Assembly (NCBI RefSeq): GCF_014640195.1
Contig: NZ_BMGM01000003.1
Coordinates: 248,001 to 312,000, forward strand
Direction of reading: 5' to 3'
DNA: 64,000 nt
Origin: Psychroflexus planctonicus
GTDB taxonomy: Bacteria; Bacteroidota; Bacteroidia; Flavobacteriales; Flavobacteriaceae
Shown piece by piece: positions 54,430-64,000 of this stretch. The translations under genes and the position numbers were made by a program. The notes under the pieces were generated by a model that was given only the letters and a program-made list of their open reading frames with translations, was not told where the DNA came from and did not search any database. The stretch's first letter is position 1. Every line of letters starts with the position of its first letter.

Positions 54430-55164
54430 ATGAAAGCTATTTTTAAAAAAGAAATCAATGCGTTTTTTGCCAACACCACTGGCTTTTTGGTACTCGGGAT
54501 GTATTGGGTCATCAATGTGCTATTTTTATGGTTTTTCAATTCAGACTATAATATATTGAATTCAGGAAATGCGAATCTGGTTCCGTTTTTTGAACTTTCT
54601 GCATGGATATTTATTTTCTTGATTCCTGCAATTTGCATGAAAAGCTTTTCGGAAGAACAAAAATCAGGCACTTTAGAGTTGCTTTACACCAAACCCATCA
54701 CCAAACTGAATTTAGTCTTAGGTAAATTTTTTGCCGCTTTAGCCATTACTGGAATTGCCTTATTACCGAGTTTACTTTTTGTGGCATGCATTCACTTTTT
54801 AGTGAAAAATTCCTACCAAGTAGACTTCCCCGCTATTTTTGGCTCCTATCTTGGATTGGGCTTACTCACGTGTAGTTACATCGCAATTTCTTTGTTGGCT
54901 TCGGCATTTTCAAAAAACCAAATCCTTTCCTTTAGCATCGGGGCAGTTTTGTGTTTAGCAGCATTTTTTGCTTTAGAAGGCATCAGCAACATCGCTTTGT
55001 TTGGTTCTTCCATTTATGCTATGGAATACTTGAGTTTGAGCTTTCATTACAAAAGCTTAAGCCGCGGTGTAATTGACACAAGAAACATCGTTTACTTTTT
55101 AAGTTTTACAGCATTGTTTATCGCCATTTGCATTCACCGGCTTCAAAAAACACAGGGACAATGA
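54430..55164 (+). CDS. gldF: Gliding-motility ABC transporter permease GldF
   Basis: A 244-residue integral membrane protein with six transmembrane helices, the ABC-2 permease type (SFSEEQKSGTLELLYTKPI motif near residue 80). GldF with GldG and the ATPase GldA forms an ABC transporter needed for gliding in Flavobacterium johnsoniae. gldA is not in the window. Its stop codon overlaps the gldG start by 4 nt (ATGA), showing translational coupling. Confidence 0.95.
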   Translation: MKAIFKKEINAFFANTTGFLVLGMYWVINVLFLWFFNSDYNILNSGNANLVPFFELSAWIFIFLIPAICMKSFSEEQKSGTLELLYTKPITKLNLVLGKFFAALAITGIALLPSLLFVACIHFLVKNSYQVDFPAIFGSYLGLGLLTCSYIAISLLASAFSKNQILSFSIGAVLCLAAFFALEGISNIALFGSSIYAMEYLSLSFHYKSLSRGVIDTRNIVYFLSFTALFIAICIHRLQKTQGQ

Positions 55165-56822
55165 AAAAGCAATCCTATTTTTTAGCCTATTGTGCAGTTG
55201 GATTTGTAGTGTTGAATCTGATAGCCAGTCAATTTTTTTATCGATTCGATTTTACGCAAGATCAACGTTACAGCCTTTCTGAAACCAGTGTTTCTTTTAT
55301 AAACGAAATTGAACATCCGCTTGCAGTTGAAGTTTTTTTAACGGGTGATTTGCCTTCCGTTTTCAAACAGCTTCAATTGGAAACACGTTATTTATTTGAA
55401 GAATACCAAGCTTATAATTCCAATATTAAATTCAGGTTTACCGATCCGTTAAATACCCGAAAACCAGTAGAAGAAGTTGCCAATTCGTTTTACCAACGCG
55501 GAATGACACCTGAACGTTTGAACGTTCTTCAAAACGGAAAAACCATCGAAAACTGGATTTTTCCTTGGGCTGAAGTAAAAATAGGTAGCAAGAAAATTCA
55601 AATTCCTTTATTGCAAAAAAAGTTAGGTGCAAGTAATGAAGAATTGGTAGCCCGTTCCATTCAAAATTTGGAATACCAAATCACCAACGCATTGGTAAAG
55701 TTAACTCGTGAAAAAGAAAAGAAAGTAGCCGTTTTACGTGGAAATGGTCAATTAAAAGATGCCTACATAGCCGACTATATCAAGGAATTGGGCAAATACT
55801 ATCGCATTGCTCCTTTTACTTTAAAAACCATAAAAGAACAACCCCAAAAGACCTTAACCGAGTTACAAAAATTCGATTTAATCATCGATGCCAAACCCAC
55901 ACAAAAATTTACCGAAGCAGAAAAATATTGCTTAGACCAATTTATCATGAATGGCGGTAAAGCCATTTGGTTAACCGAGCAAGTCATGGCAGAAAAAGAC
56001 AGTTTGGTAAAATCAGGCTCCATGGTTGCGTTTCCAAAGGAATTGGATACCTACGATTTGTTTTTTTCGTACGGAGTTCGCATCAACCCCACTTTAGTCA
56101 ACGATTTGTATTCCGCTCCAATCGTGTTGGCACAAGGACAAGGAAGCCAGACCCAATTCAATCCTTTTCCTTGGTTTTATGAACCTTTGGCAGATGAAGC
56201 TAGCAAACATCCTATCGTTGCAAACTTAAACGCGGTTCATTTTAATTTTGCCAATCCTATTGAGTTTTTAAAACGAGATGAAATTGAGCAAACCACTTTG
56301 CTAAAATCTTCAGACTTAACCAAATTGGAAGGAACGCCTCGAGAAATTAAACTCAATCAAATTCAAGATGAAGTAAATCCTGATGAATATAAAGCTGGAG
56401 CTCAAATTTTAGCTGCTTTGGTAGAAGGCGAATTTACTTCCTTATACAACAAACGGGTTTTGCCTTTCAAAAATGAAAATCATTTAAATAAAAGTAAGTC
56501 TACCCAACAAATTTTCATTTCGGATGGAGATGTAATTAAAAATGAAGTAATTAAAGGTCAACCACAAGAATTAGGTTTCGATCAATACACAGGAAATACG
56601 TACGGAAACAAAGAATTTCTGATGAATGCAGCCAACTTTTTACTCGGTGATGAAGCTTTAGTGAATTTAAGAACAAAATCAATAGAACTACCTATTTTAG
56701 ACCAAGACAAAATGGAAGCCAGCCAAAATGCTTGGAAAACCATTTTATTAGTTGGTGGAATTTTGGTATTAGGGATTATTTCGTTCGGCTTTAATTATTA
56801 TAGAAGAAAGCGATATGCTTAA
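55161..56822 (+). CDS. gldG: Gliding-motility ABC transporter component GldG
   Basis: The frame opens at 55128, but the ATG at 55161 (MKKQSYFLAYCAVGFVVLN) is the true start, overlapping the gldF stop by 4 nt. This gives 553 residues: an N-terminal transmembrane helix, a large exported domain with the GldG/IFT52-like core (RFTDPLNTRKPVEEVA, ERLNVLQNGKTIENW, VAVLRGNGQLKDAYI), and a C-terminal transmembrane helix near residue 535. In F. johnsoniae it is essential for gliding with GldF. Confidence 0.95.
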   Translation: MKKQSYFLAYCAVGFVVLNLIASQFFYRFDFTQDQRYSLSETSVSFINEIEHPLAVEVFLTGDLPSVFKQLQLETRYLFEEYQAYNSNIKFRFTDPLNTRKPVEEVANSFYQRGMTPERLNVLQNGKTIENWIFPWAEVKIGSKKIQIPLLQKKLGASNEELVARSIQNLEYQITNALVKLTREKEKKVAVLRGNGQLKDAYIADYIKELGKYYRIAPFTLKTIKEQPQKTLTELQKFDLIIDAKPTQKFTEAEKYCLDQFIMNGGKAIWLTEQVMAEKDSLVKSGSMVAFPKELDTYDLFFSYGVRINPTLVNDLYSAPIVLAQGQGSQTQFNPFPWFYEPLADEASKHPIVANLNAVHFNFANPIEFLKRDEIEQTTLLKSSDLTKLEGTPREIKLNQIQDEVNPDEYKAGAQILAALVEGEFTSLYNKRVLPFKNENHLNKSKSTQQIFISDGDVIKNEVIKGQPQELGFDQYTGNTYGNKEFLMNAANFLLGDEALVNLRTKSIELPILDQDKMEASQNAWKTILLVGGILVLGIISFGFNYYRRKRYA

Positions 56823-56936
56823 TATTGAAGCTTTCGCAATAAAGTATAAATTGTGAATTGCAATACAACCTAAATCAAAGATAAATCATTACTTTCATTT
56901 TAAATGAATTCAAACCAAAAATGCTATTATTTATCG

Positions 56937-56944
56937 TATTTTTG
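56937..56944 (+). promoter_or_regulatory. Putative -7 element (TATTTTTG) of purL
   Basis: A TAnnTTTG match 34 nt before the purL ATG; no -33 TTG at the expected place. Confidence 0.35.
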
Positions 56945-56978
56945 AACGCATAAAAATTAGTATCTAAATTTTCGTGCA

Positions 56979-59900
56979 ATGATTCATTTTTTTCAGTCTT
57001 CTCCTACTCAATTTTATGTAGTTTCTTCACCAAACCGTCCTGATTACGAAACCATTAAAAAACTGAAATGGCTATTTGGCGACGCTAAATTTATCGATGA
57101 AAAAACAATAGAAGGCAACTTTATCGGTCCACGAGCAGCTATGATTACGCCTTGGTCTACCAACGCCGTAGAAATTACCCAAAACATGGGAATTGTAGGA
57201 ATTGAGCGCATTGAAGAGTTTAGTCGTAATGAAAAAAATGAAGCCTTTGACCCCATGTTGTTTCAAGCTTATGCTGAATTGAATCAAGAATTGTTCGACA
57301 TAAACATTACACCAGAACATGTAAAACCCATTCTAGACATTGCAGATTACAATAAAAAAGAAGGTTTAGCCTTAAATGAAGAAGAAGTAACCTACCTAGA
57401 AGATTTAGCAAAACGATTAGAAAGACCCTTGACCGACGCCGAAGTTTTTGGGTTTTCGCAAGTGAATTCTGAACACTGCCGACATAAAATTTTCAACGGT
57501 ACATTTATTATTGATGGTGAAGAAAAAAAAGAATCGCTATTCAAATTAATAAGAAAAACTTCTGAAACTCATCCCAATTCAATTGTTTCTGCATACAAGG
57601 ACAATGTGGCTTTTGTAAAAGGGCCCGTTGTACAACAATTTGCACCTTTTCGTGCTGATGAAGCTTCCTTTTATCAAAATACAAATTTCGAATCGGTGAT
57701 TTCGCTAAAAGCTGAAACCCATAATTTCCCAACTACGGTGGAGCCTTTCAACGGTGCTGCCACGGGAAGCGGCGGAGAAATTAGAGATCGACTAGCCGGT
57801 GGAAAAGGTTCGCTTCCTTTAGCAGGAACGGCCGTTTACATGACCAGTTATTCGCGTTTAACCGAAGACAGAAACTGGGAAAAAGCATTTCCCGCACGAA
57901 AGTGGTTGTACCAAACTCCGTTGGATATTTTGATTAAAGCTTCCAACGGCGCATCCGATTTTGGAAATAAATTTGGTCAACCGCTAATTTGTGGCTCAGT
58001 CTTAACTTTTGAACACTCCGAAAACAACAAACACCTTGGTTTCGATAAAGTGATTATGTTAGCAGGCGGAATTGGTTACGGAAAAGCAAATCAAGCTATA
58101 AAAGCCATTCCCAAAGCAGATGAAGACATCGTGATTTTAGGTGGCGACAACTACCGAATAGGAATGGGTGGAGCTGCGGTATCTTCAGCAGATACAGGCG
58201 AATTTAGCAGCGGAATCGAATTGAACGCCATCCAACGTTCCAACCCCGAAATGCAAAAAAGAGCAGCCAACGCCATCCGTGGAATGGTAGAAAGTGAAGA
58301 AAACTCCATCACATCTATTCATGATCATGGAGCTGGCGGACATTTGAATTGCCTTAGCGAATTGGTAGAAGAAACGGGTGGCAAGATTGATATTGCCAAA
58401 CTTCCTATCGGCGATCCTACACTTTCTGCAAAAGAAATTATCGGCAACGAATCTCAAGAACGCATGGGCTTGGTTTTGCCAAAAGATGCCAGTTTAAAAC
58501 TTGAAAAAATTGCAGCTCGTGAGCGTGCTCCAATGTATCGAGTCGGAAAAGTAACCAACGACCATCAATTTACTTTTCAAAATTCAAAAACAGGTGAAAA
58601 ACCAATGGATTTGAAACTTTCTGACATGTTTGGTAGTTCACCAAAAACCATCATGAAAGACGAAAGTATTCAACATGATTATGAAGAAATTAGCTACGAA
58701 AAGCAAGCGCTTTATGAAGATGCAAAACAAGTGCTTCAATTGGAAGCCGTTGCCTGTAAAGATTGGCTAACCAACAAAGTAGATCGTTGTGTAAGTGGTC
58801 GTGTAGCCAAACAACAAACCTGTGGTAGTTTGCAGCTTCCGCTGAACAATTGTGGAGTAGCTGCCTTGGATTATTTAGGAAAGGAAGGCGTGGCTACTTC
58901 GGTTGGGCACTCCCCTATTTCAGGATTAATCGATCCCGTAGCGGGAGCCAAAAATTCCATAGCAGAAGCCTTGACCAATATTGTTTTTGCTCCATTAAAA
59001 GATGGTTTGCATTCCGTTTCCTTATCAGCGAATTGGATGTGGCCTTGCAAAAATCCGGGTGAAGATGCTCGACTATACCAAGCCGTTGAAGCCGTTTCTG
59101 AATTTTCCATCGCCTTAGGAATTAATGTACCAACCGGAAAAGATTCACTTTCGATGAAGCAAAAATATGCCGACAAAGAAGTGCTTTCTCCTGGAACGGT
59201 AATTATTTCTGCTGCTGGAAATTGCAATGCCATTACCAAAGTAGTAGAGCCGGTTTTGCAAAAAGAAGGCGAATTGATTTACATCAACTTATCGCAAGAT
59301 GCCTACAAGTTAGGCGGTTCATCTTTTGCGCAAATCAAAAATAAAATTGGTAAAGTAGCTCCAAGTATTCAAGATGATGCTTTTTTTGCCAAAAGCTTCA
59401 ATGCCATTCAAGATTTGATTAAAGCTGATTTGGTAGTTGCTGGCCATGATATTTCGGCTGGAGGAATGCTTACCGCTTTATTGGAAATGTGTTTTCCTGA
59501 ACCCAATCGTGGTATGGAAATCGATTTGACTTCTTTAGGTGAAAATGATTCAACTAAATTACTGTTTTCCGAAAATGCAGGCGTATTGCTTCAACTGAAA
59601 GATGAAACTGCAAAACAACAACTTCAACAACAAAATATCGAATTCTTTTCAATAGGAAATGCAATTGAAACCGCTGAGCTTCAACTGAAGAATAGCGAAG
59701 AAAGATTGAGTTTTGATATTGCTGAATACCGTGACGTTTGGTATACCACATCGCATTTATTAGACCGCCAACAAAGTGGAATAGAAAAAGCAGACGAACG
59801 ATTTGAAAATTATAAAAATCAACCACTCAAGTTTGAATTTCCAGAACATTTTACAGGAAAACTTCCGAAAATAGATGAAGCAAATCGGCCACAAGCTGCT

Positions 59901-60641
59901 ATTATCCGTGAAAAAGGTTCTAACTCCGAGCGGGAAATGGCACGTGCTTTACACTTGGCAGGTTTTGAAGTGAAAGACATCCATATGACCGATTTAATGT
60001 CGGGTAGCGAAAATTTAGAAGATGTACAACTCATTGCTGCCGTTGGTGGATTTTCCAATTCGGATGTGCTAGGAAGCGCGAAAGGTTGGGCAGGTGCATT
60101 TGCCTATAACGAGCATGCACAAACCGCTTTGCAAAACTTTTTTGCCAGAGAAGATACCTTGTCTTTGGGTGTTTGTAATGGTTGTCAATTGTTCATTGAA
60201 TTGGGTTTATTGCACACCGAAGATGCCGAAAAACCAAAAATGCTTCATAATGACAGTGGTAAATTTGAATGCAACTTTACCAGTGTGAAAATTCAAGAAA
60301 ACAATTCGGTGATGTTGAAAAACATGGCTGGAACACAATTGGGTATTTGGGCCGCACACGGCGAAGGAAAGTTCAGTTTTCCAAAAGCAGAAAGCCATTA
60401 TCAAATCGTTGGAAAGTACGGTTACGAAGGCTATCCAGCTAATCCGAATGGATCTGACTTCAATACTGCTGTATTAACCGATAAAACCGGTAGACATTTG
60501 GTAATGATGCCTCACCTGGAACGTTCTATTTTTCCTTGGAATTGGGCACATTATCCCAAAAACCAAACCGATGAAGTTTCGCCTTGGTTACAAGCATTTG
60601 TCAATGCGAAGGAATGGATTTTCGAAAAAAATAATCAATAA
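56979..60641 (+). CDS. purL: Phosphoribosylformylglycinamidine synthase (large, single-chain type)
   Basis: A 1220-residue purine-biosynthesis enzyme that makes FGAM from FGAR, glutamine and ATP. It is the long PurL form fusing the synthetase and glutamine-amidotransferase domains. FSQVNSEHCRHKIFNG (about residue 167) and DHGAGGHLN are synthetase motifs, and the C-terminal amidotransferase has the nucleophile Cys in LGVCNGCQLF and the His in MMPHLERSIFPW. Length agrees with the large enzyme of Bacteroidota and proteobacteria. It stands alone on the plus strand and converges on the fused mutase gene. Confidence 0.98.
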   Translation: MIHFFQSSPTQFYVVSSPNRPDYETIKKLKWLFGDAKFIDEKTIEGNFIGPRAAMITPWSTNAVEITQNMGIVGIERIEEFSRNEKNEAFDPMLFQAYAELNQELFDINITPEHVKPILDIADYNKKEGLALNEEEVTYLEDLAKRLERPLTDAEVFGFSQVNSEHCRHKIFNGTFIIDGEEKKESLFKLIRKTSETHPNSIVSAYKDNVAFVKGPVVQQFAPFRADEASFYQNTNFESVISLKAETHNFPTTVEPFNGAATGSGGEIRDRLAGGKGSLPLAGTAVYMTSYSRLTEDRNWEKAFPARKWLYQTPLDILIKASNGASDFGNKFGQPLICGSVLTFEHSENNKHLGFDKVIMLAGGIGYGKANQAIKAIPKADEDIVILGGDNYRIGMGGAAVSSADTGEFSSGIELNAIQRSNPEMQKRAANAIRGMVESEENSITSIHDHGAGGHLNCLSELVEETGGKIDIAKLPIGDPTLSAKEIIGNESQERMGLVLPKDASLKLEKIAARERAPMYRVGKVTNDHQFTFQNSKTGEKPMDLKLSDMFGSSPKTIMKDESIQHDYEEISYEKQALYEDAKQVLQLEAVACKDWLTNKVDRCVSGRVAKQQTCGSLQLPLNNCGVAALDYLGKEGVATSVGHSPISGLIDPVAGAKNSIAEALTNIVFAPLKDGLHSVSLSANWMWPCKNPGEDARLYQAVEAVSEFSIALGINVPTGKDSLSMKQKYADKEVLSPGTVIISAAGNCNAITKVVEPVLQKEGELIYINLSQDAYKLGGSSFAQIKNKIGKVAPSIQDDAFFAKSFNAIQDLIKADLVVAGHDISAGGMLTALLEMCFPEPNRGMEIDLTSLGENDSTKLLFSENAGVLLQLKDETAKQQLQQQNIEFFSIGNAIETAELQLKNSEERLSFDIAEYRDVWYTTSHLLDRQQSGIEKADERFENYKNQPLKFEFPEHFTGKLPKIDEANRPQAAIIREKGSNSEREMARALHLAGFEVKDIHMTDLMSGSENLEDVQLIAAVGGFSNSDVLGSAKGWAGAFAYNEHAQTALQNFFAREDTLSLGVCNGCQLFIELGLLHTEDAEKPKMLHNDSGKFECNFTSVKIQENNSVMLKNMAGTQLGIWAAHGEGKFSFPKAESHYQIVGKYGYEGYPANPNGSDFNTAVLTDKTGRHLVMMPHLERSIFPWNWAHYPKNQTDEVSPWLQAFVNAKEWIFEKNNQ

Positions 60642-60679
60642 ATTTCATAGCCCACGGTTTAAACCGTGGGCTATGAAAT
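60642..60679. repeat. 38-bp perfect palindrome between purL and the fused mutase gene
   Basis: The arms 60642-60660 and 60661-60679 are perfect reverse complements without a spacer (left arm ends GCCCACGGTTT, right arm starts AAACCGTGGGC). It fills the 40-bp gap between two converging stop codons. It can act as a two-way transcription barrier but has no T tract, and its form resembles dispersed palindromes seen in other Bacteroidota. Confidence 0.75.
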
Positions 60680-60681
60680 GT

Positions 60682-63600
60682 TTACATATTCCGTCTATAC
60701 TGACCGCCTACTTCAAATAAAGCTTCAGTAATCTGACCTAAAGAACAATATTTGGTGGCTTCCATCAATTCAGCGAACATATTTCTGTTGTTGATGGCTG
60801 CATCTTGTACTTCACCTAAATACTTGCTGGCTTTGTTTTTGTAAGCTGTGTGAAGCTTATTTAACGTATTGATTTGGAATTCTTTTTCTTCTTCGGTTGC
60901 ACGAATTACTTCTCTTGGTTTTACCGTTGGCGAGCCTTTAGAACTCAAAAACGTATTCACACCGATAATTGGGAATTCACCCGTATGCTTCAAGGTTTCG
61001 TAATGCAAACTTTCTTCTTGAATTTTGCTTCGTTGGTACATGGTTTCCATTGCGCCTAAAACGCCGCCACGTTCAGTTAAACGATCGAATTCGGTTAAAA
61101 CGGCTTCTTCAACTAAATCGGTTAACTCTTCAATAATAAACGCACCTTGAATTGGATTTTCATTCTTCGCTAAACCTAATTCTTTGTTGATAATCAACTG
61201 AATTGCCATAGCACGTCTTACCGATTCTTCTGTAGGTGTGGTAATGGCTTCATCGTAAGCGTTGGTATGCAATGAATTACAGTTGTCGTAAATGGCATAC
61301 AAAGCTTGTAAAGTCGTTCGGATGTCGTTGAAGTCAATTTCTTGAGCATGTAACGAGCGACCCGAAGTTTGAATGTGGTATTTCAACATTTGTGCTCGTG
61401 GATTGGCTCCATACTTATCGCGCATGGCTTTCGCCCAAATTCTTCTGGCAACTCTACCAATTACGGCATATTCAGGATCGATTCCGTTGGAGAAGAAGAA
61501 ACTTAAGTTAGGACCAAATTTGTTAATATCCATTCCACGGCTTAAGTAATATTCCACGTAAGTGAAACCGTTGGAAAGCGTTAATGCCAATTGTGTAATC
61601 GGGTTGGCACCTGCTTCAGCAATGTGGTAACCCGAAATGGAAACCGAATAGAAGTTTCTTACTTTATTTTCAATAAAATATTCTTGTACATCACCCATCA
61701 ATCGCAAAGCGAATTCGGTAGAGAAAATACAGGTGTTTTGTGCTTGGTCTTCTTTTAGAATATCAGCTTGTACGGTTCCACGAACCACGGCAATGGTATC
61801 CATTTTAATTTTTTGATACACCTCGGCAGGCAATACTAAGTCGCCAGTTACACCGAGCAGCATCAAGCCTAAGCCGTTGTTGCCTTCGGGTAAATCGCCA
61901 TTGTATTTGGGTCTTTCTAAACCATTTTCTTTATAAATCTGTTTGATTTTAGCTTCCACTTCTTGTTCTAAGCCATTTTCTGTGATGTATTTTTCGCATT
62001 GTTGGTCGATAGCAGCATTCATGAAAAATCCTAGTAGCATAGGTGCTGGACCGTTAATGGTCATACTTACTGAAGTCATGTGATGCGCCAAATCGAATCC
62101 TGAATACAATTTCTTTGCATCATCTAAACAGCAGATGGAAACACCTGCATTACCAATTTTTCCGTAAATATCTGGTCGGTGGTCTGGGTCGTTACCATAT
62201 AAAGTAACCGAATCGAATGCTGTGGACAAACGCTTGGCGGGTAATCCAGCACTTACATAGTGAAATCTTCGGTTGGTCCGTTCTGGTCCACCTTCTCCAG
62301 CAAACATTCTAGTTGGGTCTTCACCAGTTCGTTTAAAAGGATATAAACCAGCGGTGTATGGAAACTCGCCAGGCACATTTTCTTGCAATAACCACTTGAG
62401 TAAATCGCCCCAAGCTTGGTATTTGGGTAAAGCAATTTTTGGAATTTGTTGGTGTGAAAGCGATTCGGTATGGGTTTCAATTTTAATCTCTTTATCGCGA
62501 ACCTTGAAGCTGTAAATCGGATCTTTGTAGCGTTTTACTGTAGCATCCCATGATAATATTTTCTCCCAATTGTAAGGATCCAAATCCATTTTTACACGAT
62601 CGAATTCCTTTTTCAATAAGCTAATTAATTGTTGGTTATCTTCATTGGTAGCATTTGCTAAAGCTTCTTCATCGATTCCGTTTTTGTCTAAAACTAATTG
62701 CGTTTCCGCAGAAGACTCTAAAGTTTTGAAAATTCCATATAATCGTTGAGCGACTTCAACTTGATGATTTACTTTGCTATCGTAGCTTCTGTTGTTTTCA
62801 GAAATTTCAGAAAGATAACGTGTTCTTGCGGGTGGAATGACAAAAATTTTCTCAGACATTTCATCTGTAATTTGGTAATTGCTTTTCAGTTCAGCTTTGG
62901 TTTTTTCAGCCACTTGATCCATGATGTGTTTGTACAAAATGTTCATTCCTGGATCGTTGAATTGAGAAGCAATAGTTCCATAAACCGGAAGTGAATCAAG
63001 CTTAGCATCCCACAATTGGTGATTGCGTTGGTATTGTTTTTTTACATCACGTAAAGCATCTTTAGCACCGCGTTTATCAAATTTGTTGATGGCAACCAAG
63101 TCGGCAAAATCTAACATATCGATTTTCTCTAATTGCGTAGCTGCACCAAATTCAGGTGTCATTACATATAAAGAAACATCCGAATGATCTAAGATTTCGG
63201 TATCACTTTGACCGATTCCTGAGGTTTCTAAAATGATTAAATCGTAGTTGGCAGCTTTTAAAACTTCAACGGCTTCCTGCACGTATTTTGAAAGTGCTAA
63301 ATTAGATTGACGAGTAGCTAACGAACGCATATAAACCCGAGGTGAGTTAATGGCATTCATTCGAATTCTGTCGCCTAACAAAGCACCACCTGTTTTTCTT
63401 TTAGAAGGATCAACCGAGATAATTCCGATTTGTTTGTCTTCAAAATCGACTAAAAATCGTCTTACCAATTCATCTACCAAAGATGATTTTCCAGAACCGC
63501 CAGTTCCAGTAATTCCTAATACAGGAACTTCATTTTTGCTGGCTTTTTGTATGGGATCAAAAATTTCTTTAAACTCTTCGTGTCTATTTTCAGCCAAAGA

Positions 63601-64000
63601 AATTAAACGCGCAATGGTATTTACATTTTTTTGTTGAAGTTTTTCCGTGGTTTTTTCTGCTTCTTCAAGTTTTGGTGTTGGAAAATCAGATTGTTTGACC
63701 AAATCATTAATCATTCCTTGCAATCCCATTTCACGACCATCGTCTGGCGAGTAAATTCTTGTGATGCCGTGTTTCATTAAATCTTCAATTTCTTCGGTAA
63801 GGATTACGCCTCCACCACCACCAAAAATCTTGATATGGCTTGCTCCTTTTTCTTGAAGCAAATCGAACATGTATTTGAAATATTCGTTGTGTCCACCTTG
63901 GTATGAAGTCATGGCGATGGCATTCACATCTTCTTGAATGGCGGTATTCACTACTTCTTCAACACTTCTATCGTGGCCCAAATGAATCACTTCAACGCCA
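60682..64000 (-). CDS. icmF: Fused isobutyryl-CoA-mutase-type enzyme (IcmF: B12 domain, G-protein chaperone, mutase), partial
   Basis: At least 1105 residues are visible; the frame stays open at the window edge, so the N-terminus is missing. The visible order is: cobalamin-binding Rossmann domain ([13 protein letters not shown], residues 2-100); a G-protein domain of the MeaI/ArgK type with P-loop [12 protein letters not shown] (about 159-170) and NKFD base motif; and the TIM-barrel mutase ([26 protein letters not shown] and [14 protein letters not shown]). This three-domain order is that of IcmF, which interconverts isobutyryl- and n-butyryl-CoA. YPFKR has Phe where methylmalonyl-CoA mutase has Tyr, which also supports IcmF. 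The axial-His motif of the B12 domain should lie beyond the edge. Confidence 0.9.
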   Translation of the reverse strand, partial: GVEVIHLGHDRSVEEVVNTAIQEDVNAIAMTSYQGGHNEYFKYMFDLLQEKGASHIKIFGGGGGVILTEEIEDLMKHGITRIYSPDDGREMGLQGMINDLVKQSDFPTPKLEEAEKTTEKLQQKNVNTIARLISLAENRHEEFKEIFDPIQKASKNEVPVLGITGTGGSGKSSLVDELVRRFLVDFEDKQIGIISVDPSKRKTGGALLGDRIRMNAINSPRVYMRSLATRQSNLALSKYVQEAVEVLKAANYDLIILETSGIGQSDTEILDHSDVSLYVMTPEFGAATQLEKIDMLDFADLVAINKFDKRGAKDALRDVKKQYQRNHQLWDAKLDSLPVYGTIASQFNDPGMNILYKHIMDQVAEKTKAELKSNYQITDEMSEKIFVIPPARTRYLSEISENNRSYDSKVNHQVEVAQRLYGIFKTLESSAETQLVLDKNGIDEEALANATNEDNQQLISLLKKEFDRVKMDLDPYNWEKILSWDATVKRYKDPIYSFKVRDKEIKIETHTESLSHQQIPKIALPKYQAWGDLLKWLLQENVPGEFPYTAGLYPFKRTGEDPTRMFAGEGGPERTNRRFHYVSAGLPAKRLSTAFDSVTLYGNDPDHRPDIYGKIGNAGVSICCLDDAKKLYSGFDLAHHMTSVSMTINGPAPMLLGFFMNAAIDQQCEKYITENGLEQEVEAKIKQIYKENGLERPKYNGDLPEGNNGLGLMLLGVTGDLVLPAEVYQKIKMDTIAVVRGTVQADILKEDQAQNTCIFSTEFALRLMGDVQEYFIENKVRNFYSVSISGYHIAEAGANPITQLALTLSNGFTYVEYYLSRGMDINKFGPNLSFFFSNGIDPEYAVIGRVARRIWAKAMRDKYGANPRAQMLKYHIQTSGRSLHAQEIDFNDIRTTLQALYAIYDNCNSLHTNAYDEAITTPTEESVRRAMAIQLIINKELGLAKNENPIQGAFIIEELTDLVEEAVLTEFDRLTERGGVLGAMETMYQRSKIQEESLHYETLKHTGEFPIIGVNTFLSSKGSPTVKPREVIRATEEEKEFQINTLNKLHTAYKNKASKYLGEVQDAAINNRNMFAELMEATKYCSLGQITEALFEVGGQYRRNM

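Noticed and set aside
1-64000. tRNA or rRNA genes
   Set aside because: No acceptor/T-arm pattern or rRNA stretch was found; the only stable RNA seen is the SRP RNA.

Overview
The window is AT-rich chromosomal DNA from a member of the Bacteroidota, most probably a flavobacterium (family Flavobacteriaceae). The evidence is the gliding-motility ABC transporter genes gldF and gldG, family proteins typical of that group (DUF3822 next to rsmD, DUF349, an OstA-like protein, ASPIC/UnbV-FG-GAP lipoproteins, a 7TM-HD phosphohydrolase, fused acyl-CoA mutase), and promoters of the Bacteroidota type (TTG, about 19 bp, TAnnTTTG). The clearest promoters lie in front of thrS and the SRP RNA gene. No genus can be named from the sequence alone.

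Layout. 1-5.35 kb: a partial lipoprotein, a vanadium-haloperoxidase-like lipoprotein and a large ASPIC/FG-GAP lipoprotein, all on the minus strand. The large one apparently starts at a non-standard ATT codon. 5.7-10.3 kb: sulfide:quinone oxidoreductase, an Asp/Glu racemase, a 0.6 kb gene-free stretch with small hairpins, and a LytTR regulator with its LytS-type kinase. 10.5-21.1 kb: DUF349 protein and methyltransferase, TPR protein, class-III aminotransferase, OstA-like protein, htpG and an unknown lipoprotein. 21.1-24.4 kb: the translation operon thrS-infC-rpmI-rplT, with an ATA start for infC and a 16-bp hairpin across the rpmI stop codon. 24.4-25.8 kb: BtuF-like and ExbD-like proteins. 25.9-29.9 kb: a light/DNA-repair operon (SRPBCC, SDR, CPD photolyase, divergent cryptochrome/photolyase). 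30.0-33.1 kb: a DdpX-like dipeptidase and then an accessory zone holding two small membrane proteins, a REP-associated tyrosine transposase (RAYT), two remnants of RAYT 3' ends, and at least eight short palindromes of two related types.

33.1-47.7 kb is housekeeping: kdsB, a RecD-like helicase, a membrane protein-DUF3822-rsmD operon, an NlpC/P60 peptidase, thiolase, 7TM-HD phosphohydrolase-cmk, guaB, a YihY/BrkB protein, fumarylacetoacetase and glyA. 47.7-51.1 kb: DUF2059 protein, a beta-helix lipoprotein, glutamine cyclotransferase and the SRP RNA (ffs). 51.3-64 kb: purC-phoH, the SAM hydrolase-monooxygenase-gldF-gldG operon, purL, and an IcmF-type fused mutase cut by the right edge.

The best candidate for a little-described system is the RAYT/palindrome zone at 29.9-33.1 kb. 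One intact single-strand transposase gene and two decayed 3' ends are each followed, 41-48 bp after the stop codon, by the same short palindrome, and a second palindrome type recurs downstream of the first. Next in interest are the photolyase pair, in which the second enzyme appears to lack the flavin-contacting Asn and active-site Trp residues, and the haloperoxidase/FG-GAP lipoprotein pair.
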